A stretch of DNA of 64,000 bases from Ridgeia piscesae (lineage: Eukaryota > Annelida > Polychaeta > Sabellida > Siboglinidae). The stretch spans positions 434,501 through 498,500 of the forward strand of contig JAODUO010000121.1 of assembly GCA_025642075.2 (NCBI GenBank), in the 5' to 3' direction. Of the stretch, positions 27,218 to 42,000 are shown piece after piece (the first letter of the stretch is position 1; each line of letters begins with the position of its first letter). The notes under the pieces were generated by a model. It did no database searches, had not been told where the DNA came from, and saw nothing but the letters and a program-made list of their open reading frames with translations. The translations under genes were made by a program, and so were the position numbers.

Positions 27218-29772
27218 GTATATATTTACGTATATTACGCATTGTTTACTGACATCGTAGGACTTCACAGTCGATTATGTCTAAGACGTGTCTACTTCTA
27301 GTAACACAACCCTAAGTCATTGATTCTTTTTCCTAGCCTAGTTGACCGGTTTGTCCACCTTGGCAACCATGTCAATCAATTTTAACCCTGATGAAGGGCA
27401 GCTACCTTCTGACCGCCTCACCCACACCCCAGGTAGCAGTAAGCATCATTTACTAGCATAGCCTCACACATAGACCCGGCCACCCGTCATTTGGACGGGC
27501 AAAATTTGTAATTTGCGTTTTTGGACGGGCAGTTATTTGTCATGGACGGGTCCGCCAGACGGGCCGTCCATAACCTTCCATGTCGTTTTTTTTGTGCGAG
27601 CTTGCCTGTCCATGCCATTTTACAATGTAATTGAAACTGCCAAAAAATTCAGTTACAGACAATGTATCAATCACTACAGTTTATTACTTGCGTCAATGAC
27701 ATTCTCTCTGTATCACAGAGAGTGTTTGTCTGGTTTTGGCAAGCTAGTCTTGGTAACTGATTGTATTATTTGAATTATGCATACAAGATTTTAGCAAAAT
27801 GTTAATTTAGATGCACTTGTAATTCATTGAGACATAAATTACAGAGACAAGGCGTACATATTTTATAACGAAGTTATCACACTTGATGTCACCACCAAGA
27901 AGCCACGGTTGGGGTTGACTGGCAGTGAAAGGCGACGCGACAATGTGAAGCCACTTGCCCTGCGAGGGAGGCTAGACGCTCTTTCATATAGGCGCTACCT
28001 AAATCTCGTCATATGGGTCTAACAAACGTCGCTGATTTGATAATTACCATCACGATAAATTTACGTGTATCACGTGATTTTATTTAAGAGATGCATTCGT
28101 CAATACGCCAGTCATTTTGTATGAGTTTATCAAACAAGTTGCGTCGCACTATGAACTTATTAATCACCGGTAACAAAGACTAGTATTACCACGTGGACAT
28201 ACATAGAACGGAAACACAGATCGACAACAGTTCGTCTAGATGTCTACTGACATAACTATATGGAATACCAACGACTTCTTCTGTGTCAGCGATCACGCAA
28301 GAAAAGGTATGTTTATAGCATTCATTTATTTTTGTGGGTTGCGATTTACAGCATAGCTTGTATTTGAAATAAATATGTGGGTCGGGATCGTCGTGGTGGT
28401 AAGATAAATTGGGAAATATTTTGTTGATGTTGACGTGCGTTTTTTAATTAAAATCCATCTATAGCAGTTTTAGTAGGATGCCATCCACCTTTAAGAAAAC
28501 CAAAATGTATAACAAAATAATAATGTCTGATGAAATTGATTATTATTTTGGTTTATTGGGTCAGTTTATTCAGAATTCAACACGTCAACGCAATCCCTAC
28601 AATGGCTACACGTGTAGAAGGTCAAAATTCGAAGTTTGGTGGTTCATATTTATAGATCTTTTAGAAAATCCATTCATACCGGCTCAATGTAATGCCATCC
28701 GCACATTAAAAAGCCAAAATGGATAAGATACTAATATGTTCTGATGAAACTGATGGTTATTTTCTTTTCTAGTTATAGCATTTAATCAGAAATTTGAAAA
28801 CTAAATTAAAAGCAATCAGCTTAGCAATCGCTGTACGAGACATCGACATGTACGAATCACTCAGTCATTTAAGCATCCTAGTTTGTGAAGAACCTAGTTT
28901 GTGAAGAATGATAGTATATTTGAGTCTTTGTAAATTAATGGAATATAGAATATGTTCCATTAATCAACATTTAATATGTTTTCTTGGGCGCCGTCGCTGA
29001 AATGTGTTGGTGATTTCTTTTACGAGGGCAGCATTACGCAATCGCCTCACGTGGCAGACCTGTAAACAGCGGTAGTCGGGTATGAATCTAGATCAATGAT
29101 GCCTAATAATTTCAGTTCGCGCAGTTAAAATGGGGCAATTGTCGTCCCAAGTACGTTGGAAAACATCGCTCTGTGGCTTCCAATCAATTGCAACAAATGT
29201 AACTACTTCAAAGACAAAGTCATCATTGCGACGCCTTGGTTTTCAGACTCTGGTAATAAACAGACTCCCATTTGGCTTTGCAGACCACCTTCGATGCCAC
29301 CTGTTGACAGTGTTATTATTGGGTGGAAGGATTTAACTGACTTTATTGACAGGCACATTAGAACAATGTTCCAGTTAGGTCTTCTGCGTTTCCCTGGTAC
29401 TGGAAGGTCAACTTTCTGAGCAATTCAGTTGTACTAAATATAAGCCAGACAGTACACAAGGAAAGGATAGAACAACGATGGGTAACAGTGTATTAAGTAA
29501 TGTCACTAATGCCTCATTGGGCAGCCAAGAATTTTTATAAAGATATAATTATTATCAATAATTTATTACAAATAACGACACAATGTAATTGGTTAAAACA
29601 TACACGTTATTGTACAAATAAATCCATAACTGCTGCATTATTCTTCACAAATGCATTTATTGTAAGTAAATGTTGATTGTTTTTACTAATGAATGTTTTG
29701 TACTTTTATAAGTTTTTAAACAATATGTTTGAACTTTTACAATGTAGTGCACAGGAGGTGCTATAGAACATA

Positions 29773-29843
<71 letters not shown>

Positions 29844-29848
29844 TATAT

Positions 29849-29901
<53 letters not shown>

Positions 29902-32900
29902 TATTAAGAACATAATCCTATTTCATATGGACATATTAAAATAATAATAATATGTATTGTTTAGACTTGAGGATAACATCAAATGGCAAGTAAATTTAGG
30001 GCTTAATAACAAAATGGTAATAAACCTTAAAGCAAATAAACCTGGGAAAATTTAAAAACTTATTTTCAACAGAGATCTGCTGTTTCTCCATCATTGCTGT
30101 GGATGCAGAGGCAGGAACTAAATCAGAAGCAAACACCACACCCTGACTTCACCACCAGTCATCTCGGCCAACACATCAGCTTCAGCTACTTCAAGATTCC
30201 AGCTAAGGACTTCCATTTCTCTGTGGCAATTGATATTTTCATAGAACACAACACAGTGCAATCCTGCAAAATCTGCCATTATTTAATGATACAACAACTG
30301 ACTATTTTAAATTATATCTCAGCTGTAAGTGATTGTAATTGTATGACTTCTATTTTCATTGTTTGTTTGTTGTACTATATTGTAAAAGTTCCTATATGTC
30401 AATAAATGTACATAATTTAATTATGCTTGTATTATAATATTAAATTTTTAATCACATGTGAGATTGTGCATTAATATATGCATAGCCTTGTTTTATGTCC
30501 AATCACCCTTTTTAACATGCTGATTGCGCATCGATCGCGCTTCGTGGTAAGTTGAATAACATTTGGACAGGCAAAAATTAGATCCTGGATGAGGGCCTGT
30601 TTACTACTAAAATGAATCATTACATTTTCTTGGATAGGAAGTTGTCAGGGCATTATTTATAAAAAATTACAGTTCTTTAATGTGCATAATTGTCTGTAGA
30701 CCGATATGTTTGATCTGGGGGCCGGTCGGGCCCACAGAGTTGGACATCTTGGGACCCGACAATAAATGTCGGGTCAGCGGGCCCCTGGACCCCTGCTAAA
30801 TTCGAACCCTGACTTCCGTAGCGTATGACGTACCCTGTTAGCAGGGGCACTTGATTCCTGGAACCATTGTAGTGAGCGCTAAGATCAAAGAACAGGAAAT
30901 CACCATTATTTCCCACGCAGTGATTCTCACCAATTCTAAATTGACTACACAACCTAAAGCACGCCAGTCGTCTCACAGAATCGTGCTACGTGGTTGTATG
31001 TCTCTTCTATGGTGAAAATGGCGGGTCGAAATAATTGACAACGACGGAATTTCATGCCGCGACGCAGACGAACGTCGCTGCGATACAGTGGGCCAAACTC
31101 CATGGCTTACTTGCAGCAAATCAAGTTTGCGCTACGTGCAACCGCCCCATGGTTTGGAGTCAGGCCGGGCCCGGCAAGAGTGATGAGTTTCGTTGGCGGT
31201 GTGGCAGGCCGTGCCACAAAACATTGTCAATCCGATCGGGATCTTTTTTCGAAGGTAGCCACCTAAACATTCGATCCGTTCTTGATGTTATTCGCTACTG
31301 GGCCTTTGAGGAGTTTTCCTTTCGAAAGGCCAGCCGGGAGCTTGCTATGGCCGAGCACACTTTCGTCGATTGGCGGAACTTTCTTATTAAGATAATTAAT
31401 CTTTCCCCTATAGTTCTACTGGTGTGTTCTATTTATATCTACGATTGACACCCATCTGTTTCATAGCCGCACAGGTCATGATATGTCAATAATACAAAAA
31501 CATGCCACAGTCGCTACTGTTAATATAATAATGTCCAGTATTTGAAAAACAACAATTAATCTGCATTTTTGTCACAGTTGTGGACAATTTGGAAATTGAT
31601 TTCTGAAAACAGTTTTAAGCTAGGGCGAAGAACCGAGCCTGTCACTCTGTGTCAGGCTGAGATAAATCGGAGAGCCATGCCCATGACCCCATATGATATT
31701 TGTTTCAAATTGGGAAACATCACGTTGTGTATAACATATCCGACACTACACCACTGCTTTGGAGAATAATACACCGCATGGCTGTCACTAAGTAGAAACT
31801 CACCGAATCCCGGGATCGAATGCGAGGTGGCCATCAACATACCTGTCAGTGTTTCGAAGTTTCAGCGAGTTTCGACCACTTGTCAATGTTGCCTCGGCTT
31901 GTCACTCGCATTTCGGCTTCCGGCGGGTCTTCTTTACCAGGTTTACCAGCGCGTTCAGTTCTATCTTGGAAATGTTGGCCCTTATCGTTGCAACCGAAAT
32001 TCAGCTATTTCTGAACGAAAATCATGTTCGCTTCCCTACACGAAGCGGATGTACACATCGCGAAGCGCCACCTGGCGATTATTTTAACGGAATTCTAAAT
32101 ACAGATTTGCCCGATCTGCCGCTCATTGCGCCAAACATTCGACTACGTCACACATCAGTCAAAATTGCGCGACTTACGAACTTTGATAGAAAAGGTGTTA
32201 TTAATAAACCACTGACTTTAGAAATGAGATTACCGTTCAGAATAGTTCGTTTTTATTAACTCTTTCACGTGCATAGCATGTATCTTTTCCCTTTTGGTTC
32301 CCTTTAAATGCAAAGGTAAGGGTAGCATCATAATATCATAGTATTTTCTTTACAGTTTTGTATTCGTGATATTAGTGCTATTAGTGGACCAGCCAAACAT
32401 TGAAAAGTTCTCTAGAAATTGTTTCTTCGGCATTTTTGTTAATAGCGGTGCATCCACGCTAGATGAGTCATCCATGGAATGAGGAAAATGACTACGTGGA
32501 TGCCACGCTCGATTTTGAATTTAAAGGTCATTTTGAAGGTCACAGTCAATTGGGGTCGTAATGTCAGTTATTATTTTCTTGATGATTTTAACTATATGTG
32601 AGCAGATCTTTACGAAACAGTAACGCTTTTACAGTTATGACAAGGATTGGCTGAGATATAAGGTGTTAAACGTTGCATTTACACAGAGATGTATAATGAT
32701 AATTCAACACAAAAACATGTTTATTTCAAAATGTGGTTTTCTTGTATGCAAAAGTTGTTTGCATATCCATTATTGTCAAGTCAACCTGTTTTCAAAACCC
32801 AAAAGAATAGTGTGTATGTCAGTATACATAATGTCGTTCCTTAGCATGATTTGAGATTAAATAAAACATGCCAACATGTGAGAAAATTGTTTAAGAAGTG

Positions 32901-33710
32901 AGGTAACAACTGCAGAATAGAACTCTGCTTTGCAATTGGCCAGCTATGCCACGTTCTAACAATCGATAGTGTTCAAAACAATACAAACAAATTCTTGCCA
33001 CGTTGATCGTTCGTAAGATACCAAAACAATATGCAATGTTGCCATCCATGATTTTGAATATGAGGGTCATTTGAAGGTCACAACACCAACTTCAGTCAAA
33101 ATATTGTTTTCCATTATTTGACAACTACTTGATTGTCGTGGCACAGAACCACACTTTTTGTGATTTGCAGTGTATCGCCTGTGTTATAATGTGCTGAATA
33201 TTGAATGTATACATGAATGTATGGCATAATTGTAACCGCTCGTCAGGGATGGTACCGCGTGTATGGTGAGGTTTACTCTGTCTGGAACGATCGCATTTTG
33301 GCTGGTAATAATTGCAATTAATCGCCACACATCTATTAATTTTAGTTCCATTTTAGCGGACATCATCATTGTATTTGATAGATGTATGCCTGTTTTCTGG
33401 AGGATACTGGTTAAGTTTTATTACAGTTTCAGACCGTTTGGGTGTACCATAATGTTCACCCACATTGGTCGCACGATTTATTACTTCATTTTAAGTTTGA
33501 TCGACACATAGTAGCTGTAATAGTTTTAGTTAAATAAACGTTTTGCAACATAAACTGTTCTGTTTATATTGATTAGCCATTCTGGTATAATAGAACCTCT
33601 TTTAGAGCTTACATAATTGAACACAAAAGTGAGATGTTATCGAAGTGTGTTTTGTGTATATCTATGATATATATAAGTCCAGTTTCTTCTGAGTAAGCCT
33701 GTTTTTTATT

Positions 33711-33778
<68 letters not shown>

Positions 33779-33807
33779 CTGTGTTATATATTTATATAAA
33801 CAGTATA

Positions 33808-33858
<51 letters not shown>

Positions 33859-36800
33859 CACTGTTTATATAAATATATAACACAGAACAAAGCCGGTCTC
33901 GCCAGGTTCTTGTCCGCGTTCATCGTGACAAAGGGAACAATACTACCAGAACAATGTGAGCTTGTAACAGGAGGCAGATTCTCTTAAGCTACACATGCGA
34001 GGTCAACAAGGAGGAGCGAAGTCAAACTTCAAGGAAACCATGAAGAGGTGGACACCAGGCTGATACTCCATTCGTGTGAGGCAGTCAACCAGGGATACAA
34101 AAGAGTATTGGCCATCTGCAAAGATACATGTGTCATGCTGCTTCTGGTCCACTTGATACCAGCACAAACAGCAAAAGTGTGGATGATCTCTGGAACAGCA
34201 AAGAAGAGAAATGCTACCTAATACATGCACTGTCTGAGATACTTACACAACCTCTGAAGATAACCTGCTGGGCTTCCACGCGTTCACAGGTTGTACGTCA
34301 GCATTTAGTGGCCATGGCAAGCGGTTTTGTTGGAAACTGTTTCTGAATCATCCGCATCTTGTGCAGGGGATTGGTCGTGATGGAGAACTCGCACCAATTG
34401 AATAAGTTTGTGTGTCAACCGTATGGCACTCCCGAGCAGCCAACTGTCGACAATGCCATACTTTTTGGTGAGGCGAAACTTGGTCGATGTTACCCCCAAC
34501 AAGAGACATCCTGGAAATTCACACCGCGCGCGCCAATTATTAGGCAAAGATCTGGCTGCAGGCAGACCAGAAGCATATAAACATCCCTTCTCCCACCGAC
34601 ATCTCTACATGGACGATGGAGTCAGACTGCTTGAAGGCTGTCTGGACAAGACTACTTGCTATTCCAGATGCGTTTCTAGAGCTGGTCACTTGTGGATGCA
34701 AAGCTAAGTGCAGAATGGCCCGATGCAGTTGCTTCAAAACGCAGCTGGCCAATAGTCTTGGGTGCAGGTGAATGCGACACGTTATTCCACATCATAGTGC
34801 ATATGGGAACATTACAGTAAAACGACCAAGTGTTCGACACAGTTCCTAATTAAAAACCGTGTTTTAGAGAAAAACGCACTTTTGCATTTCATTATCCTAT
34901 AATTTAAATTGTAAAGTGAATGCTTATTTGTCAATTACTCTGGTTAGATGCAAGTATGTGAACATAAACATAGTTTCGTTGTGTAGATATACTGATTGTA
35001 GTCCAAATGTATGCAAAAACAATATATACAATTGTGACCTTTCTTGACCTTGAAAATTACATTCATATTCAAAATTGAGGGTGGCATCCCCCCACATCTC
35101 TTTCCACATGCTATGACTGATCAATCTACCAGTTTCATGGTATTAAAAAAGTGCCGATGATAGTTTTATATTACATGTTGGTTGGCCCACTATGATACTC
35201 CAGTCGGCCCTTTATATAAGTATAACCACCAACAGTTTGGATGATCTGTGGAATAATAAAGAAGCGGAAATAATATCCAATACATGCACTGTCTGAGAGA
35301 TTTACACAAACTGTGAAGGATAACCTACTGGGATTCCAAGGGCTCACAGGTTGTAATACAACGTCAGCATTTAATCGCCTTGGCAAGCTGTCATGCTGGA
35401 AAGAATGGTTCGGAACCATCCATGCAGGTTATTGGTCATGATGGAGAATCGCAACAATTGAACCATTGGTGTGTCACCTGTATGGGACACCTGAGCTGCC
35501 TTCCGTCGATAATACCAACCTCCAACTCTTAGGTAAGGTATAGCTTCGTCTGGAGATGTTACTCCCAATCAAAGAGGCCACGGAAGTTTACATTGCACGC
35601 GCCAACTACTAGACAAAGATCTGGCAGCCGACAGATCAGGGGAATGTATATAGTCATCTCTTCTCCCTCCGACACCTCTTCATGAAGGACGGAATCAGAC
35701 TGCTCGAAAACTGTCTGGACAAGACTGCCTCCTATTCCTGACGCGTGCTTAGAATTGGTCATCTATAGGTGCAAATCAAAGGGCAGAAAGGCCCGATGAA
35801 TTTTCTTCAGAAAGAACCTCAACGCCTGCGGATGTGATGGGGTGGACTGCTGCAACCCAGCTGGCCAATAGATTCGTGTGCACGTGAATTTGACCTGCTA
35901 TTCCGCACATTGCTCTAGGTAGTAGGCTAGACACAACATTCAGATGCATACACAATGCATATGGGAACATTAGAGTGAAATGACTAAGTGTTCAATACTA
36001 TTTCTAAATAAAAACCCTGTTTAGAGAAAAAAAGTAATTTTATGTTTCATTATACAATACTTTAACATTGTAACGTTAATGTTTACCCGTCAATCACACT
36101 CGTTTGGTCCAAGTATATGAACATAAAAATAAATGATTGTGGTCCAAATTAATGCAAAAACCATAAATATCAATTCTGGCCTTTCTTGTTCTTGAAAATG
36201 ATCTTCACATAAAAAATCGATGATAGCATCCACCCACATCTCTTTAAAAAAATGCCGATAAAAGTTCAAATTATATGTTGGCTGGCCCATTATATGTTGT
36301 ATTTATTGCTTAGTCATCTTAGCCCACTGTGACCTTGATTGACCCTCCTGTCGACGTCCTCGCTGTCTTGTTTGCTTTACTCCAGCTTAGGCGTAGTTGG
36401 TTTAGTCCTTTTTCAATATCACCCTACAGGTTTCCTTGTGTCGTCCACGGTTTCCTTTTCTTCCAGGCGTCCATCTTAGTGTTATTAGGAAATGCAGACT
36501 TATGTGGTAGACATACCGTTATAAGATTATTGTGAGAGTAAAGTCAATGCAACAAAGTATATTGCTGGTTCGACACTGAAGCTACAACGTGACATTTTTC
36601 ATCACTGTTGGCAAACATATTTTAGTGAGACTGTTCCCATAAACTGATATTTTATAATTATCTGTGCGTCGTTGTCGGCTCCTCTCTACATCACTTTCGG
36701 TTTCAAAACACTGATATGTATATATAGTCTAAAAGGAGGGTGCCAGCTCCTCTTCCATATTTGGCCAAGCAGTACTTTGTAACGGCATATCTCCTGTCTG

Positions 36801-38969
36801 GAACGTGGTAAAGTTAAACATCAAAGGGTATTGAGGTTGACTCTGCTCTCTCCAGTGTTGATGTAAATCAATTTTGTTTTGAAATTGGATGTTTGGTTGA
36901 TCATTTTAACATGTTACATGCTGACTCTTTCAAATTGAGAACATTGTTACTGGCTTAATAAAGTAGTTAAGCACAAACTGGCAGGCAAGAAACCCTCGAC
37001 ATGCATGTTGTAGTCATAAGAACGTAATATTAAGGAGTTGGCACTATGGGTTTTATCTTTGGGTTGAATCAGATTTCAATGCAGTTGTCTCTATAGTGTA
37101 TACATTTAAATTTGTATAAACGTCTGTGGTCTGAATATATTTAGATCACCTCACAATACGTATACAATCAATAACCAAGAATCCGGATATTTTGATTCTT
37201 TCGATACTTATCAGCATGTCTGTTCTTTTGCCTTAGGTGTTGGTCATACATCGGGAGAGTGGATGCATTTCCACAACTGGTGAATTTGAAGTATTATTGT
37301 TATGATGAAGTAAGTCGTATATCGGTATGTTTTATCGACATAAAGTTAACCGCTCGATCCAACAAAATCACAATCCAGATTATAGCATTGCATCAACGAC
37401 GTATCGCCTTAGCGTATGTAATTATTCGTATAATATCAAGCACTTGACCGCACAGTTACATAAATCAATAACAAGTGGGGCCATGCTACTTCACAAATTT
37501 ACAACACAGATACCTGTCGACTGAAATTTTATTGTGGCTAAATGAAGTTGCACAATGTCGTTGCCTTAATGTGCCTTCCTGTCCAGTTCGGGGTTGTGGT
37601 ACACGAAATCGGACACGCACTCGGACTAATGCACGAACACCAACGGTCGGATAGGGATGACTTTATCAATGTTCTGTATGACCGTCTCTTGTACTACAAA
37701 GACACGTTTGTTAAGCTACCTTACTCGGCTGATGACTTCCTTCCATATGACTTCAACTCGCTTATGCACTACGCCCCTAAGGTAAGAAATGTAAACCTGC
37801 TATTAACCGGTAATTATACATGGTTGCATAAGTGATAACACCAGTGTACATATATCTTATTAATGTTACATACAGTATATGTGTAGGGAGAAATACTGCT
37901 GCAGAAATACAAGGTATATATGTGACTGTCATCAGTCAATAAAGGCACCCGTATTTATGTACTTGAATCGCACTATACTTTCTGGCACTATATGTTCTTT
38001 ACGACATTTCAACCACACACATTGCTGATGGTAGCTAAATATGCTCACCAAACATCTATGTTGCTATTTCAGAGTGGATTAATAGGCGAAGACCAAAACA
38101 TAATTGAAACCCGGAATCCTCTCTACCAACGTAATATAGGCCAGAGAGTTGGACTGTCTTTCTTGACTTCGAAATTCATCAACTTTGCGTATTGTAATGG
38201 TAAATATTTAATACGATTTAACAAGACATTAAGCAAGGGGGAAGAATAAAGGTGAATAGCATAGATTTGGAGTTGGACTGTCTTTCTTGACTTAGAAATT
38301 TATCAACTTTGCCTATTGCCACGGTACATATATAATATATTCATTTAGAGGTTGACGTTTTATAATTGTGCTATAATTTAAGACATTATGGTTATCGTTA
38401 TTATATTTTACTTCAGCCGCAGATTTGCGACTTCCAAATACACACAACTGGACAATTATATACATAGTATATGAGTGCTGTGGTTAGGAGGTGAACTAAG
38501 AGCTGTTCATTCGTGTCTAGTCGACTCAACGTGGTTACGACATCGATAAAAAGAAACACAATGTATTATTATTCCTCAGGTATATTCATTTTGATATTTT
38601 GATTGTTGTTAGTCTGTCAGACATAAAACATCTATGAATGCAAAGTAGAATATTGTTTAAAAGAACGTCAAATACGCATGTGCCCGACACACACACGCAC
38701 ACATATACATACACAAAAACAGATACACACACACACACCACTCACGCACATACATACACACACACGACATGCACACGACATGCATACGACATGCACCACA
38801 CACCACACCACACCACACCACACCACACCACACCACACCACACCACACCACACCACACCACACCACACCACACCACACCACACCACACCACACCACACCA
38901 CACCACACAGCCACCCAACCACGCACACGCACCCACGCACCCACCACCCACGCACCCACCCACGCACCA

Positions 38970-39032
<63 letters not shown>

Positions 39033-42000
39033 TTAATCTTGATTTGTGCCATCGACTTTCATACTGAAATCCTTACGATTGTCATGACTTCGTGACGTGG
39101 TCATATTGTCGCTACACGAAATAGCAATTCTTGGTTTAATATGTTAAATGAAAGCGATGAATTTCGAGGTTATCTATAAGGTTGTGTTCTCCGTGCATTT
39201 GTATATCAAGCAAAATCACTGGCAAACACGGAATGTTGAATGCGTATTGTGAGAGTGTGTGTTCGTATGTAGATTCCTGCAAGACGAAGCTGCCCCAGCC
39301 GTGTCAACGCGAAGGCTACCAGGATCCGAACCACTGCGACCGGTGCAGGTGCCCGGATGGATTCGGGGGCAAGTACTGTCAGAGTGTAGCGCCCCCTGTC
39401 AACGGTAAGTGGCTTTCAGTTGAATCGATATAAAATTGTGTTTGCTTATAGTCAATCATGTTGTTAGAGTATCTGCGTGATGATTAGTAAACATGGGAAA
39501 TATAATTAATACATAACCCGTTGTTGGAATTACGTCTTACTTTCTATTTTGCAACTGTATTTGTGATTATCCATGGCATTTTTCTGAGATAAAATTTGTT
39601 ATTTGCCGTGTTCTGTTTTTAGGAATCTGCGGCGGAAAATACGTGGCTACATTCACAGCCCAAACCATCAGTACTCCTGGAAACTTCAGTGACAAACTCT
39701 ATGAATATAAAAATAGACAGGAATGCAACTGGCTAATTTCAGTAAGAATTTAATTTACGCGTTTTAGACACTTAGTTACGCTTGCAATTTCAAAACGTTT
39801 TTATGTAAACCATGGCAACATATTATTGGTCCATAAAAATCACGAATGCTAACACGTATCAAGTGGAAAACAAAAGGGAGCAGCATTATATTTTAAGCAG
39901 TTCTGTTTGAAGTTACCTGGATTACACATTGTAACATAACGGGGTTAGACCAAAAGGGGCAGTGAAATGTATACGTTGAAATTTTCACGTGTACATTGTT
40001 TACAGTGATGAGAGAAATGGCAATAGAAAAAGAATATGACGGACATGTTGTGTTCCAGGCGCCAGCCAACCACAAGGTTAAGCTTCGCTTCGTGGATGAG
40101 TTTGGTGTGTTCGCAGACGCAGATGGCCAGTGCGCCCACTGGGTGGAGGTGAACTACGGCAAACACTTCGGGTCTCCTGGCCCAAGGTAAGCGACCCACT
40201 GAATCTCGACCACTACTGTATTACAGAACACTGTTTTCAATGATGATGGTGATAATGACGACATCAATGACGACGATGATGCCAACGCAGACAGAAATAT
40301 AGTATGTATAATATTTTTCAATACACAACATGAGTTCCTGATTATAGATAGTGGTGGATATTTGTGTACGGAAAGTCTCCGCGTATATATCATGGCTGGA
40401 TACTTCCCAGATAAATTGGTAGTGTTCGATTGAATATGTATGTCTGGGGGTAAAGTATGAATCGCGTGGACAGGATATTGCACTACATAAAAATTATAAT
40501 TACTTCTTTTTTAAACAAACTCAAACTGTTTACATTTCCAGATTCTGTGGTCGTAGTCGTCCAAAGGAGGTGTTGATTAGTGAGACAAATGATATGATGG
40601 TCACGTTCAGGAGCAACTATTCGGCATATTTGCCGGAAGATCGACGTGGCTTCAAGGCCAGTTTTGTGGCTGGTAGGTCTTTATTTATCATTTAAAAAGA
40701 TTTTAAAACAATTTGCCACCATCTGGCTTTGTGGGTGAATTGTTTTGATACGGCTCATATTCTATGCCATTATAATACTAAATTGTACAACGATATACAA
40801 AATACTTTATTCTAATAAAATAATTGTCTCCTAGTCCTGGCATCCACAAGTGGAATAAAAACGATATTCACCCACACTTGGAATCGGAAAGTTACCAAGT
40901 TAGTGACAATGGAAAGTACTGAAAACGAGAGAAAGATCATCAGTTGGCAGTGCGACTTCGAGGGTTCGGCGGGAGAGGGCAGCACTTGTGACATGGTGCA
41001 GTCCCGCGAGGACACATTCGATTGGACTCTGAAGAAGGGCGCCACGCCATCGCGTCCGACTGGACCTGACTCGGGGTACAGGGGCAAATACTACATCTAC
41101 ATCGAGACGAGCCATCGCAAGTACGGCGACAGGGCAATGTAAGTGTTATAGATGGAATAGGACGCGGTGTTATAAGGGGTCAAATACATAGACAGTGTTT
41201 GATGGAGGCATTATAGAAGGCGATAAGTAAACTAAGTATAACTGTTAATTGAATGAGTTAATGTATGATGGATCAATGAGATAAATAATAGCTGGTGTAC
41301 TAGAACTGATCGAAAACTTTGTGTGATCTTTTCACAGAACATTTGTACTCCGATGCAATGTTTTGCTAAGTAAATGTTGTAAACGCATTGTTCGGCTTCA
41401 GAATGCTCTTCCCATCATTCAAGCGAAAGAGCACCTTCTGTGTCCAGTTCAACTACCATATGTTCGGATTCCACATTAATGAACTACAACTGGCCAAGCG
41501 GTCATCGTCTGGTCACCTCGCAAAAGTGTGGTCAATGGTGGGAGAGAAAGGAAACATATGGCTTAGTGCAGCGGTCAATGTACAACTGGCGAATTCGGAT
41601 ATGGTGAAGCTCGGACAGCGTCCATTTCACATTCACCTTTTTCTTATAGTTAGACGACTAACGTATTGTTGACTGACCACATTTTGTATTAATAGTTCGT
41701 CGTAATGTAAAGACATTTTTATTGTGTTTCTTTTATGCACAAAACAGAAATAAATACAATTTGCAAAAAGTTATATGTGGACATATTTACTTAAACAGTC
41801 TTATATAGTATTAATTCACAATAATTATTTCGCAATGTACGTCTTAAAAGTCTTCCCTTCGTCCATGTTTCAGTTAGTTGCAATCGTTTTGTTTCAACGG
41901 AAAGATTGCAGCTAAAGTTTTTTCTCACTACACCCATCAGTAGACAAAAAAATCAACGTATGTCTGATAATAACCGGTCCTCATGAGACCAGCGTAATAT

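Larger units (their letters stand above)
24497..32302. mobile_element. ~7.8-kb TIR DNA transposon in gene B intron 4
   Basis: The left end TTTAAAGGGAACCAAAAGGG (24491 on) and the reverse complement of the right end (to 32308) match for about 110 bases with scattered differences: CACGTGAAAGAG, TTCTGAACGGTAATC and GTCAGTGGTTTATTA are shared. The flanks are TTTAAA on both sides, so the target duplication is TTTAAA or the inner TTAA. Gene A has the unoccupied site TTTGAA near 7878. TTAA targets are used by piggyBac and Kolobok elements; I cannot assign the superfamily. The interior holds TA arrays, small unrecognised ORFs and a Merlin-like ORF. Confidence 0.85.
32385..36289 (+). mobile_element. 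~3.9-kb TIR element with tandemly duplicated core, gene B intron 4
   Basis: The left end TGGACCAGCCAAACAT (32385) mirrors the right end ATGTTGGCTGGCCCA (to 36289). The flanks on both sides realign with gene A intron 4 (ATTAGTGC on the left, ATGTTGTATTTA on the right), so A is empty here. The target duplication is short, possibly TTA. A third, right-type terminus (ATGTTGGTTGGCCCA, ending 35189) separates two ~1.1-kb tandem units, 34058-35189 and 35190-36289. It contains a dead CXC-domain ORF in each unit, plus a hairpin TA array. Confidence 0.8.

Noticed and set aside
31569..32259. Overlapping frames near the right end of the 7.8-kb transposon as a second transposase exon
   Set aside because: Several frames are open at once, none carries a recognisable motif, and the last part is the TIR itself.
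38638..39095. His-Thr-Thr-Pro and Cys-Gly-Val frames
   Set aside because: CCACA and CA repeat artefacts in gene B intron 7.
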